NCBI GenBank assembly: GCA_008921705.1
Contig: VFFE01007601.1
Location: 321,827 to 385,826, forward strand
Origin: Burhinus oedicnemus
Taxonomy: Eukaryota > Chordata > Aves > Charadriiformes > Burhinidae
Reading direction: 5' to 3'
Length of the DNA stretch: 64,000 nucleotides
Of the stretch, positions 24,601 through 36,175 are shown piece after piece. Under the pieces are notes generated by a model, which searched no databases, was not told where the DNA came from, and worked only from the letters and a program-made list of their open reading frames with translations. Every line of letters starts with the position of its first letter. Position 1 is the first letter of the stretch. The position numbers were made by a program, and so were the translations under genes.

Positions 24601-25554
24601 GGGAAAATTGTCAATAAAACAACTCCGGAGGGCTATTTAAAAGCAATGGCTCTGGACTGGGATTAGAGCTAGGAAGCGTTAGATCCGCAGCAGAAAAGTC
24701 TGAACAAGCTAAACTACACCCTGAACTCATGAAAGGCATTGCTGCAACAGTGCCTTGGTTTGATGTCTTGCTATGGCTTTTTCTGTCCTACTGATTTTCA
24801 TTTGGATAATGAAGAAAAATTCCCTGAGATGAAAAGTGTTTCAATATCTGTCTCACATCTGGTCCTCTGCACCTCTCCCCACCCAAACCAGCACACTCAG
24901 AATAATGTAGCTATTTACAAACTGACTGCAAAGTTTCTTGATGACTTTTGGGTTTTATGCCCTTTGCTAAATTAAAAAGTAAAAACAGTGGAAAACAACA
25001 ACATGAACAACGACATGAGAAAAAAGGCACAGCCTGGTACTAGAGATAGGCCTATTTATAAGAATAGATGCATCGCAACAGATGTCAGCTCTGTAACGGT
25101 GCTGCACAAAGCGTCCAAGCGCCAGCCAGAGAATGATGATAATAAAAGAGAGGGAGCTGTCTGGAGATAGGAATTGTCATAAAATGGAGAATATTTTGTA
25201 ATTTTGATTTAATTGAATATCTTTGTGAACATATATATAAATAAAATTGTTTTCATTTATTGTGCAATACAATGATTTAACAGTAACCTGAATTCTTAGT
25301 GACCTGATCACTGTATGAAATCAATCAAATTTCTCACTTTCCATTATTCCAGCAATTTATCTTCATTGTATCTATCCCAGTCCTCCCAGTAGTCTTCAGT
25401 TAAGGAGACCAATCTTCTAAAAAACCAGACAATTTCCAACACTTGGAGATAAGTCATGGGCATCCTACAGACCCTGTCTAACTTCTAATAAGTCACTTCA
25501 TCCTAATCAATTCTCCCAAATTGAAAAAGTATGAGAGAAATCCTTCTTTTTCTA
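18651..25554. other. Non-coding DNA, no gene recognised
   Basis: No exon or RNA gene recognised. It includes a short tandem duplication at 18892-18940 and a long pyrimidine tract ending in CAG at 19369. Near 19270-19320 and 22990-23030 there are AT-rich blocks with TAATT and TTTGCATTTAAAT elements. Open frames up to 125 codons (minus, 22180-22557) show no domains. Confidence 0.5.
18892..18940. repeat. 18-bp direct repeat, 31-bp period
   Basis: TTGCTCCCAAACATACAG occurs at 18892-18909 and exactly again at 18923-18940. A local slippage-type duplication that later diverged in the spacer is the simple explanation. Confidence 0.8.
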
Positions 25555-25640
25555 TTCAAGGACTAGAAGGTCTTTAGGACAGGACTCATATTTTACTGCA
25601 TTTTTGCACAGCATTTAGATTTCTCATACTCCCATTTCTT
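25555..25640 (+). repeat. MIR/L2-like 3' end relic
   Basis: The string CTAGAAGGTCTTTAGGACAG, followed about 25 bases later by TTTTTGCACAGCATTTAG, matches the order of the L2/MIR-type 3' end (ctagaatgtaagctccttgaggacagggact ... tgtatccccagcgcttagcaca) with many substitutions. These elements died very early in amniote history, so heavy divergence is expected. The 5' limit is not clear. Confidence 0.4.
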
Positions 25641-28600
25641 GCTCCTGCTTGCTCTGCCTACTTCTGTACTGCAAAACATTACTATTGATAGCCCTGTGTT
25701 ATCATGGCTTTCATTCCAGTTACTTTTTTGTCCTATAAGCTACCTTAATTAATAAAGGCAATTATTTCAATTGCTTCTTTTTGCTTGCTCTAACAGAGCT
25801 CCAAAATTGAGCCCATGTATTTAGTGTTTTGCTCTAGGAAGGGCTGGGTTCCAGCCCTCTTTCAGCCTTTCCACCAGCTGCAGAAGAATTATACTGGTGT
25901 GAACCTGACCTGATGTTTTATGGAGTTTTAATTTTTTTACTATACCCTCTGTAAAAGCAGTGAACACACACATACTTCCAAACAGTTCTGGCCCTCACTG
26001 GATTGATGGAAAGGAGGTTAATAACATATCTGGATAAAACAAATAGTTCGATGGATAGCACACATTGATTAATATCTGCTGCAGTGCCAGCAAAGCTGGA
26101 GGAACTACGCATCATAATTCTGTTATAACGGAAGATGTGTTGCCAATGGAAGAAGAAAGGAGATTATCACACTGCTTTGTTTTCTAGCTGTGTCTGGCAG
26201 CTCAGAGTAATGCACAGCTATAGGGTCAATGTCTCCCCTCCCCTCCTGATTTCAGGGACGGTGAAAGATCTGGACCGTGACGCTGCAGAGCACTTGAAGC
26301 TCAAGACGTGCGCTACATTTGAATGTGCGTTGCCAGTAAATCCCTTCTAGGATGTGCCAGAAGAGGGAACGAGGGCAGATTAAAAGCAGGACAATAACTT
26401 TGAAGAATATGAATCCGATGTCTTGCATACGAGCAGGAGGATCCCCACGCTGCAGGGCACTGGCAGGTTGTGCAGGACCCTCCACGATGCTCAGCCCTGG
26501 GCTGGCCGGCACGGACCAGCCCAGCAGGAGGGGGAGAAGCTGTACAGGAGAGGCTGAATGTTCTCACCTCCACTCACACCACCAGGGTGTCATCGCTAAA
26601 TGCCCTTGTTTTTTCTTTGGCAGTAAATAATTCATGTCCTGAAGCTGTAGGTGGGATACGTTTCAGGCAGAAAGGGAGGACGCCAATGAGCAGCTCTTTA
26701 AATATACATCGCCTCCTGTTTGCAGGCACAATGTGTGGGAGCAACTGTAAACTGAAATGGTCTTGTGTTCGCTGGCACCTCTGAATACAAAATCACCGCT
26801 GTGGCTATTTATGGGGTGGAGGAGGAGGGAGGCTTCAAAAAGAAAAATCAGGCTTTTTAAATCGGATACTTTTTTTTAAACTGAAACACTTGGCATTTCT
26901 GTGGCGGCGTTGTATCCCCAGTGGGGGGAAGAGTTACAGGTATTTTAATTATATATTAGTACAGCATTAAGCTAGTTTTATTTGCTGAACATTCTGTCAA
27001 TTACTGTTGTTACTTGAGAAGCATGACTGCTCCCAGGTTGATCATGTATTTAACTAGCCAGTCAATGCTATTAATCACCAAGTATTTTCAGCCAAGGATA
27101 TTAACACTGAAGCCTATCCAGGAGGGCTTATAAATGGGTACTGGCGTTCTTCAGAGGGAAACACTGTTTTCCAATGCAGGGGAGGTTCTCTCAAGTATCT
27201 TTTTTTTTTTTTTCCTTTTTTTAAATTGCAATCTAAATCCAAAAGGGGAATGAATAATTGCCCTTAATGAAATAACTGCCATCCCAGAAAATTAGTAAAT
27301 ACGTGATCATCTCATTACCATATGAACAGAGGGCAGGAGGTCTGTTTCTGTGTTGCAGCTGCTGTAAAAAACAGTGAAGTGTAAGAAAATAGATGTGAAA
27401 ACCAAACAGGGACATCCTCCTTTCTGGGAACTGGAGCAGGGAGAGAAAGGATCCAGGTAAGGCTGAAAAACATTTAGTATTTAGGGATTTGAAATGGGAC
27501 TCTGCAGTCTTATTTTTGACCACGATACCCACGATACCAGACTTTCTCTGCCTCCTGCCCATAGAAGCAGGGGACAAGAACATGACCTGAAGCCAGGGGC
27601 TTTGATAGAACACAGATCCTTTTGGAATCAAATGCTCCAGATACATGCTTTGTATCCTGCATTGCACTTAGTTGACACACAGAATACATTTATTTCCACA
27701 TTGTGAATAATCAGCTGAAAACTCACTTTCATTAGCTTCATCTCCCCATTGTTGGCTCACATCCTGAAGTTTCCATACAACATCTGCAAAAGTAATAAAC
27801 TAATTATAGAAGCCATCTGGAACAAGAAGAGAGTGGAATAATTATTTTCTTTTTTTTAAAAAAAGCCCTCGCTAAATAAATGGTGCCATAATAGATGGGA
27901 TGTCAGAAGAACAATGATCATAACAAACTCAGTATCATTAAGGAGGAATGCAAGAAGGTTTACATCAAGAAACTCATGATTGCTCATTAGCAGAGACACA
28001 GCAGAGACGCATTGCAATCTACCGATGACACAGTTTCCGTACTGAGAGGGAAGTCCTACCAGAGACCAGAAGCTACTACATGGATAGCCCAACTGGCAAA
28101 GGAGAGGAGGAGTGATTGTTGCTTCATCCTTGTGTTGTGCATTCAAGACCAGGAGGTGGAACCCTGAGGAGGGAAGGGTGAATCCCAGGCAGTCACTTCT
28201 CTGTCACCTTCCACTGATGCTGATACTGCTGTTTAACGATATTGCACAACAGTGATGTGTGGTGTTGATAGGCTACTAGATTGAGTCCGCAGTGAAATTC
28301 AGAAGAAAACACATAAAATCTTGACTCTTATACCACTGTGAGGTAGTGCTCTCTTCTTTCAAGACATGTCTCTTGCTCTTAGACCTTTCCAGACAAACTG
28401 TGAAGATCTGTCCACCAGAGAAAGACATTTCATCATTGCTTTTGGGCTGTCCTTCATCCCCTGAAATCCTTCACTTCCAGGAAACTCATGGTGACTGCTG
28501 AAGGTGATTGTTTCAGCAATGAGTGCTTTTGAACCATGAACTTCTTCTTTATTCATTTCAGCAGCACGTACCCCAGCGAGCATCATCCCCTGCAACATGA

Positions 28601-29368
28601 CCCACATCCACCAGCTTTTAGTCTCTGGCAAAGAGCAGGGCTCCCAGGGTGGGAGGCAGCAAGCCCCTGGCCACAGAGACGGCTCATCTGTGCATGAGTG
28701 AAGGGGTGACCACAGCCACCAGCACAGAGACCAGGAGCATCCACCATGAAAATGAAGAAAACACCTCCTAGAGAGAGCCCTGCAGCCAGCCCCTAGCGAT
28801 AGGATGTCTAGATCAGCCACAGGTACTGTCCCATGGGCACCCATGTAAGACAGGATATCCAAAGGGAGTGAGAGTTAGGAGTCCTTCTGACCTTGCTAAT
28901 GTCCCCAGCAGTCTGGAAGGCACCACACAGGAGCAGTTTTTCTAGGATAGGTGAAGATGGAGCTGCACTCCCTTTTGTATGAGGAGGGAGGAGCTGCTAG
29001 GCCAGTCTCCCCAAACAGAACTTGAATGTTCATTTTCACAAAATACTGGAGGTTTTAGAACAAGGCAAAAGCTTCTTTCATCTCCCGAGTCTTGTATTAA
29101 GTGATGAGCTGGAGGTCAGTTTGTGGTAAAATGGGATTTTGTATTTATCGCTACCATTTTTTACTAACTGGAGGTGATTGCTTTGATATAGAAGATCCTG
29201 ACTGTTATCTGCTTAGTGCACGGCTTCTGTTAGTGCTTTCAGGGCAACGTGTGTTTCAGCATTTTAAGAGAAGGATGACACTGTGGTAACATGCCTAAAC
29301 GTTTTGTGCTTGATACACGCACACAAATTCAAAAAAGCAACACGTATATTAGCGTCTTCCAATGGCCC
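25641..29368. other. Non-coding DNA, no gene recognised
   Basis: No gene recognised. It holds a T14-CC-T7 pyrimidine run at 27200-27222, an AT-rich block at 26940-27120 and a 167-codon minus-strand frame at 28359-28862. That product is rich in Trp, Cys and Ser and matches no family I know. Frames on both strands at 26252-26784 coincide with a GC-rich patch and look like shadows of composition. Confidence 0.5.
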
Positions 29369-29503
29369 TGCCATGGTTTAACCCCAGCTGGCAGCTAGGA
29401 CCATACAGCCACTCACACAGTTCTCCTCCTTCCCCCCAGAAGGGCAGGGAGAAAAGGAGGGGAAAGGGAAAGGGAAAAAACTCAGGGGTTGGGGTAAAAG
29501 CAG

Positions 29504-29509
29504 TTTAAT
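29504..29509 (-). terminator. LTR polyadenylation signal ATTAAA
   Basis: On the minus strand the hexamer ATTAAA lies between the TTA-rich R segment and the pyrimidine-rich U5. This is where the family carries its poly(A) signal. Activity here is inferred only. Confidence 0.55.
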
Positions 29510-29519
29510 AGAACAATAA

Positions 29520-29572
29520 CAGAAAAGGAAAATAACAATAATGATAACAATAACAATAATAATAATAATGAC
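29520..29572. repeat. TTA/TTG-rich low-complexity tract inside the LTR
   Basis: Imperfect trinucleotide/hexanucleotide array (AATAAC, AATAAT, AATGAT units on the plus strand). Tracts of this kind are a normal, length-variable part of this LTR family and are not an independent microsatellite insertion. It produces the Ile/Val-rich minus-strand frame at 29378-29590, which is not a protein. Confidence 0.75.
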
Positions 29573-29659
29573 ACAAGTCACTCTCAACACCCTATAAATT
29601 GGTGAATTTGCAGCCTCCCGAGCAGTGATTGTGGATTCTTTCCCCTTGCCAACCCCGAT

Positions 29660-29666
29660 TTATATA
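29660..29666 (-). promoter_or_regulatory. LTR TATA box
   Basis: TATATAA on the minus strand, preceded by CATGCTCAG and followed by a GC-richer segment, at the position of the core promoter of this LTR family. If active, transcription would run leftward from about 29635. Whether the solo LTR still drives transcription cannot be told from sequence. Confidence 0.6.
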
Positions 29667-29940
29667 CTGAGCATGATGTCTATGGTTTGGAATATTCCAT
29701 TGGCCATTCCATTGTTCTGCCTATGCTCCATCTCAGCTTCTACAGGAAGCTGTAAAGAGTCCTTGAAAAGTATAAGCATCGCCTAACAACTAAAACAATA
29801 TGCATTATTGACAATCCTTTCACAGCAATCACTAGAAAGAAAATTAACAATTTCCCAGCTGAAACCAGGACAGGCCAAAATGGCAAATAATGCATTCACA
29901 TGTCCATTCTAACACTCAAATAACAAATAGACAGGTAGGT

Positions 29941-29992
<52 letters not shown>
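29941..29992. repeat. Perfect ATAG microsatellite, 13 units
   Basis: Thirteen uninterrupted ATAG units, with degenerate copies on either side (AGGTAGGT before, GTAGATAA after). It starts about 70 bases beyond the LTR end. Uninterrupted tetranucleotide arrays of this length are usually polymorphic. Confidence 0.97.
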
Positions 29993-32900
29993 GTAGATAA
30001 ATGTTTCCCCCAAAGGGAAGTGCAGTTTAAAGAATTTCCTTATCTATGTTGTAACTAATTACCTTTGGCATGAACTTACTTAGAGAAAGGTCTGAGATTC
30101 TGCTAGATACCCGGCTGACAAATCAATGGCATCCTGCTATAACATATTTCAACACACATTATTAATTCTGATTAAAAAGCATCATCCAGTTGTGATTCTT
30201 GTTAGAACTCTATTAGCGTCTCTGCTAATAGATGTCATCTCCGTTATTATCATAATTATTGTTATTTATCACTTATGTTACTGCAGCAGTGCCTTGAGGG
30301 CTCATTCATAAGCCATGCCCTTACTGGATCATTTGCAAATGCAGAATCAAAAAATGTTTCTTGCCCTCAGCGCTTTCCTTGATAAGACAACAGATAAAAG
30401 ATGGAGGAATATAAGGAGAAAAAGGGACCATCTGGGTCAGCACTGAGACATTGCTTTCAACACATCTGGAGCCTAAGTATTGCCATGTTTCCACCAAACA
30501 AAACCAAAGAATGGCACCCAAAGTTCAGCACTTGCATCTTGATTTTGGCATTGTCTGTGTCTTCAGACACGAGCATGGGGATTCAGAAGACATGAATCAC
30601 GTAACGTCGCCACCACCCACCAGCTGAGCGTGTGTCTCCAAGTAAACTGTAGCTCCTACATATCTGGGGCTTGCAGGATACATTCAAGCAATGCCTGAGA
30701 TGTTGAAACTCATTTATAGCAGTGTTAATATAAGCAACATGTTTCTATATTTGGTCTTATAAATAAGCAATATGATTTTCAAAGTGCCACATCCTGAAGT
30801 CCCAGCGCCCTGAGTAGCAAACTTTATATTTGATGTCCCAGCTGTGGGCAGCCACACAGGGGGCCATGGGCCCTGAAAACCCTCAGGAAAGGCAACTGTA
30901 TAGCTGGCCAGAAAGTCCCAAATGTGGAAGGGATAAAGAACAAGTTAAGACGAAATGAGGGAGCAGGCATATTTTCAAGTAATTGATCGATCAGGGAGTG
31001 CAAGAAAAGTGAAGTTGATGAAGACGCAGACCAGAATCTATTCTCTCTACCTCCTCTGATCTTCCTGACCATCTGGAACCAATCATTTGTCTCTTTGTGG
31101 CCTTGTAACATTAAGGAGAACACAAGCACTGGTTTGAGGTTTGTGAGATGCTTTGTAATCCCAAGACAAGAGGTATCAAAGAACTGCAGCATACTTACTG
31201 TTAAAAATGTTTTCATTCTGGATTATAGCACCATTGCAAAGAGATCTTGCATTCCTTCTTCCCTGTAGCCCTGGGCTGTCTTCTTTCCACAAATTCTTTT
31301 GCAACTTAGCTTGGAAGATTAATATTTTAAGAGCAGCTAATGCTGCTAATTGAACAGGGAAACAGATATGTCAACCTTTGTTTTCCACAGGACTCACTTC
31401 AGAAGCATGAATGATAAATACACCCCAAGAGACATTATCATAATCATCACTCCAAATAAATTTTTCAGACAATGGAGTTCATGGCCATTAACTTTCAGTG
31501 AGATGCAGAAAACACACTCAGTGCTAAGCTGCTTCCTAAACATATGAATATGTATTTTGTCCTGTTGTAATGAACTGATACCATTTAGATGAGAAGGACC
31601 ATGACCAGGTAAAGGCAACACGGAGGAAGTTCAAAGCAAGGAGAGATACTGAATTGGGAACCACATTTAGTCTGTGCACTTACTGTGGAGCTCCACATTT
31701 AATGTCTTGATAAGACCACATAGCTAATGGTTTCTGCAGCAGATTTTGGCAGTGAAACAGGACAGTGGCCCTGTTATCAAAGAACGGCAGATATTTGTTG
31801 GTGGGGGACAGAGAGTTTTAATTCCCAGCATAAAATGACCCACTGGAGCTGAGAAGAGCTGCAAGAAATAGCTGGCTTTGGTGTGTTATTAGGCACCAAT
31901 GATATAAGGTGCTTTCTTTTCAAATATATTCCTCCTTAGCTCTATAATTAGTATAGTATTTTGGGAGGTGTTTCTCTGGGTTGTGTTTTACCAGAGAGAA
32001 ATGGTATTCTGAGCTAAACGTCACATCCCCACCATAAATGTATGAGGATCTCTGACGTGGGACTGGCAGGTCGTTAACTGTGCAGCAGAGATCCAAATCC
32101 TGTGCTGAACTCTTAGAAATTCCAGGCTGTCTCAGGTTTCATTATGGAGTTGAGTCCCCTCTTCTTTGGTGCAAAAGATCCTTGCCCCAACCTTTGAAAA
32201 TGAATTGTTTTGGAAAAGATGCTTCCCACTCCTCTGTCCCTGATGCTTTTGTCAATAAATAAATAAATTAAATTCTTTTAAAAGTATTTTTCTTGAATAG
32301 AAGAAAAAGAGAAAACACATTTCTTTCCCCTGATTTTTAATGAAGAAGGACATTTTCTTCAGAAATTACTTGTTGGCAACTTTCATATCAATCCTACTCA
32401 AAAGCTCTCTGCATTAAGAGACACATAGCTGCTTTCCCAATTACACTGCATTTCTTTGTAGATTCAGCTGAAGGAAAACATGTTAAATAAATGATTTGTT
32501 TCCAATTACTCACTCAGCTCTAAAAACAAATATGCACACATGTCTTTACATAGAGACGTAGCAGGCAGACCAAAACATTTGCTGTTTTATGAGCTTATTG
32601 GGAAATAAAACAGACAAATGTCTCTTCTGATCAGGAACAGGTACGTCATCACTCCTTGTGCATAACATAGAGAGCAGAGGGTTTTTCCTGCACTGCAGGT
32701 AACTGAAATAAGATAAAATTGCAAGCCTGTAAATATTACTCCATAAATGTTTTATTTATTTTGAAGATAAAAATGATGGCACACCTGTTATACTGTATCT
32801 TTGCCTTCAGAACCACAATCTATGGCAGTGAAGAGATACTGATGGTGACTTCCAACAGCTGTGTGATTCTCCTTCCTGATGAGATCTTGTGTCATCATCT

Positions 32901-35549
32901 AAGTCACAGAGGTGAGGCTATGAGAGAAACGAGCAGACAAGAGAACATTAGTTAATCCTGGAAGATATGCACAAACATATTTGATGTTTCATTATGTTTT
33001 GAAGCTGTTTCACTGTGTTTTGGAAAACAAGTTCTGTTGTCTCTTTTAATTACCTTAGAAACCCTTCTTTTTCACACTTTTTTTTTTTCTTTTGTATTCC
33101 CAGCAGGTATGTGCAAAGCAACATTGCCAGGAAGGTAGAAGCTAATGTTAAGGGGTCAACTGGACCTGTAAACATTCCCTATGTGCTGTCCTTACTGGTC
33201 CTCTCCTGCTTTATCATTCATCCAGTGAATGCCTCATTAGTTGCATCTGCTGGCCTGAAAACAAGCCAGCGTGGTCACCAGCCCCCTCTTGGGACTGGTC
33301 AACCCAGGCAGAGCCACGGTGGTTAACTTATACCTAGGAACTACAGCAGCCGGTAGACCATTTCACCTGTAAAGTTTCCTGGACAATGATGCACTGATCC
33401 ACTCGCTCATAGTCAGAAGAGGATGTCCCTTCCCAGGAAAAAGGGAAAAATTACACTGGATACAACCTTATGCTAACAGAGCCACCTAATTTCCAGCCCT
33501 GCTGTTCTGTATCTGCTCATAAATGCAGACCTCAGACCATTGCTCTCTGTTTTTCCTGTTTGTTGAGGAAAGGGATAGAAGAGGCTTACAAAGGTCTTGA
33601 ATTTGCATTAGGTGAAATAATAATGCAATAATGCAGGGACTTCAGACATCTCTGAACTATTCATATTTCCTCAATCTGCAAAATTGCACTGGAAATTAAA
33701 AACCACTGAGCCTGTCATTAGCTCTATGATGTCCTCAAAAGACCTTTTGCAAATCCAGACTGTGGGTTTCTCTCTTTTTGTTCACGTACTTTGCTTCAAA
33801 AGGCAAAATTTTACTTTGGAAAATCAATGTTGAGCTTCTGAATTGCAAAAAATATAAACCAAAAGGTCCTGAAATCTCTTGTTCTTTTTCATTTCAATAA
33901 ATAGTCTGACTGATACAAGCTAGGCTAAGCAACAAATGAACTTTAATAATATTGTCTACTTGGTATCTTCACAGTCATCTTTGTTCCAGAGCGGGAGGGA
34001 GCTTGTGAAATCCTAGAGTTTATGTTATTTAACAAGTCCCTTAAGCTTATCATGCCTAAACTCATGCTTAAGCATTTCTATTACGTGTTAATGAGTGCAG
34101 ATTCAGCAATTTATCTAAGTATTCTCTTAACGCTGTTTTTAGCTTTGCAGATTTCCCAGCAGGCTGCCGGCCTTCTCCAACTAATTGACCTGGCTTCTGC
34201 TTCATAAAAAAGGAAGAGCAATAAACAGGGAAGCATTCATTTCCTGTAGCAGAAAAGGCCGTCATCACCTGAGCAATCTTTACTGGCTCTGCTGAGCAAG
34301 AACTGGTAACTGTCCTGGCAAGAAAGTCCTTGTCAGTCTTTACCATGGCAGGGCTCAACCCTGTCTCTGCTAAGTCCTCTCAGCCTCCCACGTACACACA
34401 TATGTGCGTGCTTTTTCTGGGCCTTTCAGCCCAAAGAGAAGGGCTGAAAGCCCTTAGCAGCACTTTTTGTGCAAGTGATTTCTGACACTGCAGGACATGG
34501 AAATTTATTTGGCCAACTGGGATCAAATCCTAACACCTTCCCATGGGTATCCTGTCCTAACTCTGGTCAACTCAGAAATGGTGTAAAATTATTTCATAAT
34601 AAAAATTAGTATGACCACTGTCAGAGGGCCAGTGAAAAAGTCCTTACAACACTTAAAATTGATTCCCACTTAGGTCAAGCTTGGAGAAGTTCAAAAGAAG
34701 ATGACCCACATCTTACAGTCCTGCTTGAAAAGGTACAGCTGCTCTGAGCCCAAGAAGGCTTTTACCTGAGGCTTCCCCATCCTCTTGTTGTTAGTGAATG
34801 AAGCTGTCTCGCTTTGCTCCCCTGGCTGCTGACGGGAACGTGGCAAAAGGAGCAAAGGTGATGGAGAGCCTCAACTGGCTTTTACCATATCCAGTAATGG
34901 TCATTTATGAAGAAGATGAAGCAGACAATTACAGGTATCTCTAAGAGTTATCTTCTAACCCATGTTTCATTGATGACATTTCAGTACCAGCACATCTTGG
35001 ATTAAAGCAGGGGTAAGTACTTTTCTACTGAGAGGTACAGGTACTTTTGCACAGGGAAGATGATTAGAGCAATAATAGCTTGGAGACCTGCAGCAAGACA
35101 GACCAGAGCTTAAGCCCTGGTGGCAACGGCTGTGCAACCCTCAGGCCAGGGCTTCCCACCCTGCAGGGCTGCAGGCAGGTCCAGCGGGTGAAGCCTCACC
35201 AGTTTATAAGGACCAAACACTGCTGCGTTTTAAATCCTTATAATGGAGAGGCAAACCCTGCAGAGATGGGGGATGTCTTCCCTTGTCCTGTATAAGAAAT
35301 TCAGGCAGGATAATGCAAAAAATCCTCTTCCCATCCAAACCACCTCCTCCCTGTATGAGGGAAGCACTTGAGTGTAAATCCTTCCCTTTATGGAGTGACA
35401 ACAAGGACGAATTTGCCCTGAGCTGTCTAAATGTACAAGCAAAAGTTTCTTACTTCTGGGGACAAACCAGGAAAGATAATCTTGTGATTAAAATTCCAGC
35501 CTGGGATTCTGGATATCTCGGTTTACTGCTTGCTCATTATTCACTTTCT
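29993..35549. other. Non-coding DNA, no gene recognised
   Basis: No exon or RNA gene recognised. There is a strong hairpin at 34419-34453. Open frames reach 130 codons (minus, 30824-31216; plus, 103 codons at 33015-33326), all without recognisable domains. A pyrimidine tract followed by TTCCCAGCAG near 33078-33106 resembles a 3' splice site, but stop codons and the lack of a paired donor leave it unsupported. Confidence 0.5.
34419..34453. repeat. Inverted repeat (13-bp arms, 8-nt loop)
   Basis: The arms are GGGCCTTTCAGCCC at 34419-34432 and GGGCTGAAAGCCC at 34441-34453. They pair over 13 bases with one bulged C, leaving an AAAGAGAA loop. It is too short for a microRNA precursor and no larger structure extends it. 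Confidence 0.75.
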
Positions 35550-35690
35550 GCATGATATTGGAAAGGCCACTTAAACTTGCTATAAGTAAGTTCACCATCT
35601 GTAAAAGATGCATAACCATATTTTCTTTTCTCTCTTTTGCTTATTAGAATGTAAATTGTTTAGGTCGTCTCCCAATACTAAGGCGTATTT
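35550..35690 (+). repeat. MIR/L2-like relic
   Basis: Three blocks fall in the order expected of MIR/L2-type repeats. The first is ATTGGAAAGGCCACTTAAAC (compare cttgggcaagtcacttaacc). The second is CACCATCTGTAAAAGATGC (compare ctcatctgtaaaatgggg). The third is TTAGAATGTAAATTGTTTAGG (compare ctagaatgtaagctccttgagg). Divergence is high, as expected for elements inactive since early amniotes. Limits are approximate. Confidence 0.5.
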
Positions 35691-36114
35691 AGTCATTGCT
35701 GTGATATAAATATATAAAAGAAATAAAATATCTGCTAGAAATGCATAATCCCTGTCATTCCTCACCATCACTATGACTCTAAGTCCACACTGAATGAACC
35801 ATCCAGTGGTTCCTGGCCATCCTGGCAGCTTCGAGGGCTGCCCTGACTCGAGAAGGTCAAGTGGGACACCCACGATGAGAGGACAACATTGCTGGTGTGT
35901 CAGGCTCCACGCAATGCTCTCACAGTTTGCAAGACGGGTTTGGTGAACTGTCTGCACACCAGGAGATAAATGGCGTATTCATCATGTCTATAAAGAACAC
36001 GGTTTTAAAAGGACGTGGTGTACAATGGTGTATCGATCAGGTATCAGTGCCAGGTATCTGAGGGACAGGCATTTCCATCTTAACCTGACATTTTTCCAGT
36101 CGGTCTGAAACACT

Positions 36115-36175
36115 ATATATGTGGAAAATATGTGTGAGTGTGTGTGCATACATACATGTGTGTGTCTGTGTATGC
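36115..36175. repeat. Degenerate TG-rich microsatellite
   Basis: Alternating TG, TATG and CATA units with interruptions. It generates the His/Thr-rich minus-strand frame at 36037-36231, which should not be treated as a gene. Confidence 0.75.

Larger units (their letters stand above)
29369..29872 (-). mobile_element. Solo LTR of an avian endogenous retrovirus
   Basis: Read on the minus strand the element opens with TGTCCTGGTTTCAGCTGGGA and closes with GGGGTTAAACCATGGCA, giving the canonical TG...CA ends of a retroviral LTR. Inside, in order on that strand, are a TATATAA box at about 29666-29660, a trinucleotide TTA/TTG-rich stretch in R/U5 at about 29572-29520, an ATTAAA polyadenylation signal at 29509-29504 and a pyrimidine-rich U5. 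These ends and landmarks match an LTR family abundant in many birds. The 5 bases outside are GGCCC (29364-29368) and GGCCA (29873-29877), a near-match consistent with a 5-bp target duplication. No primer-binding site, gag, pol, env or second LTR adjoins, so it is a solo LTR left by recombination. ERVL is favoured over ERVK by the 5-bp duplication, but the class is inference. Confidence 0.9.

Noticed and set aside
28359..28862. 167-codon minus-strand frame rich in Trp and Cys
   Set aside because: No recognisable domain, signal peptide or splice context. The length is within chance for this many frames.
29378..29590. 70-codon minus-strand frame with Ile/Val-rich membrane-like stretch
   Set aside because: Lies wholly inside the LTR and translates its TTA/TTG-rich tract.
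30824..31216. 130-codon minus-strand frame
   Set aside because: No domain, no splice context, and normal chance length.
33078..33106. Pyrimidine tract followed by TTCCCAGCAG, acceptor-like
   Set aside because: No paired donor of comparable quality. Such tracts are common by chance in 64 kb.
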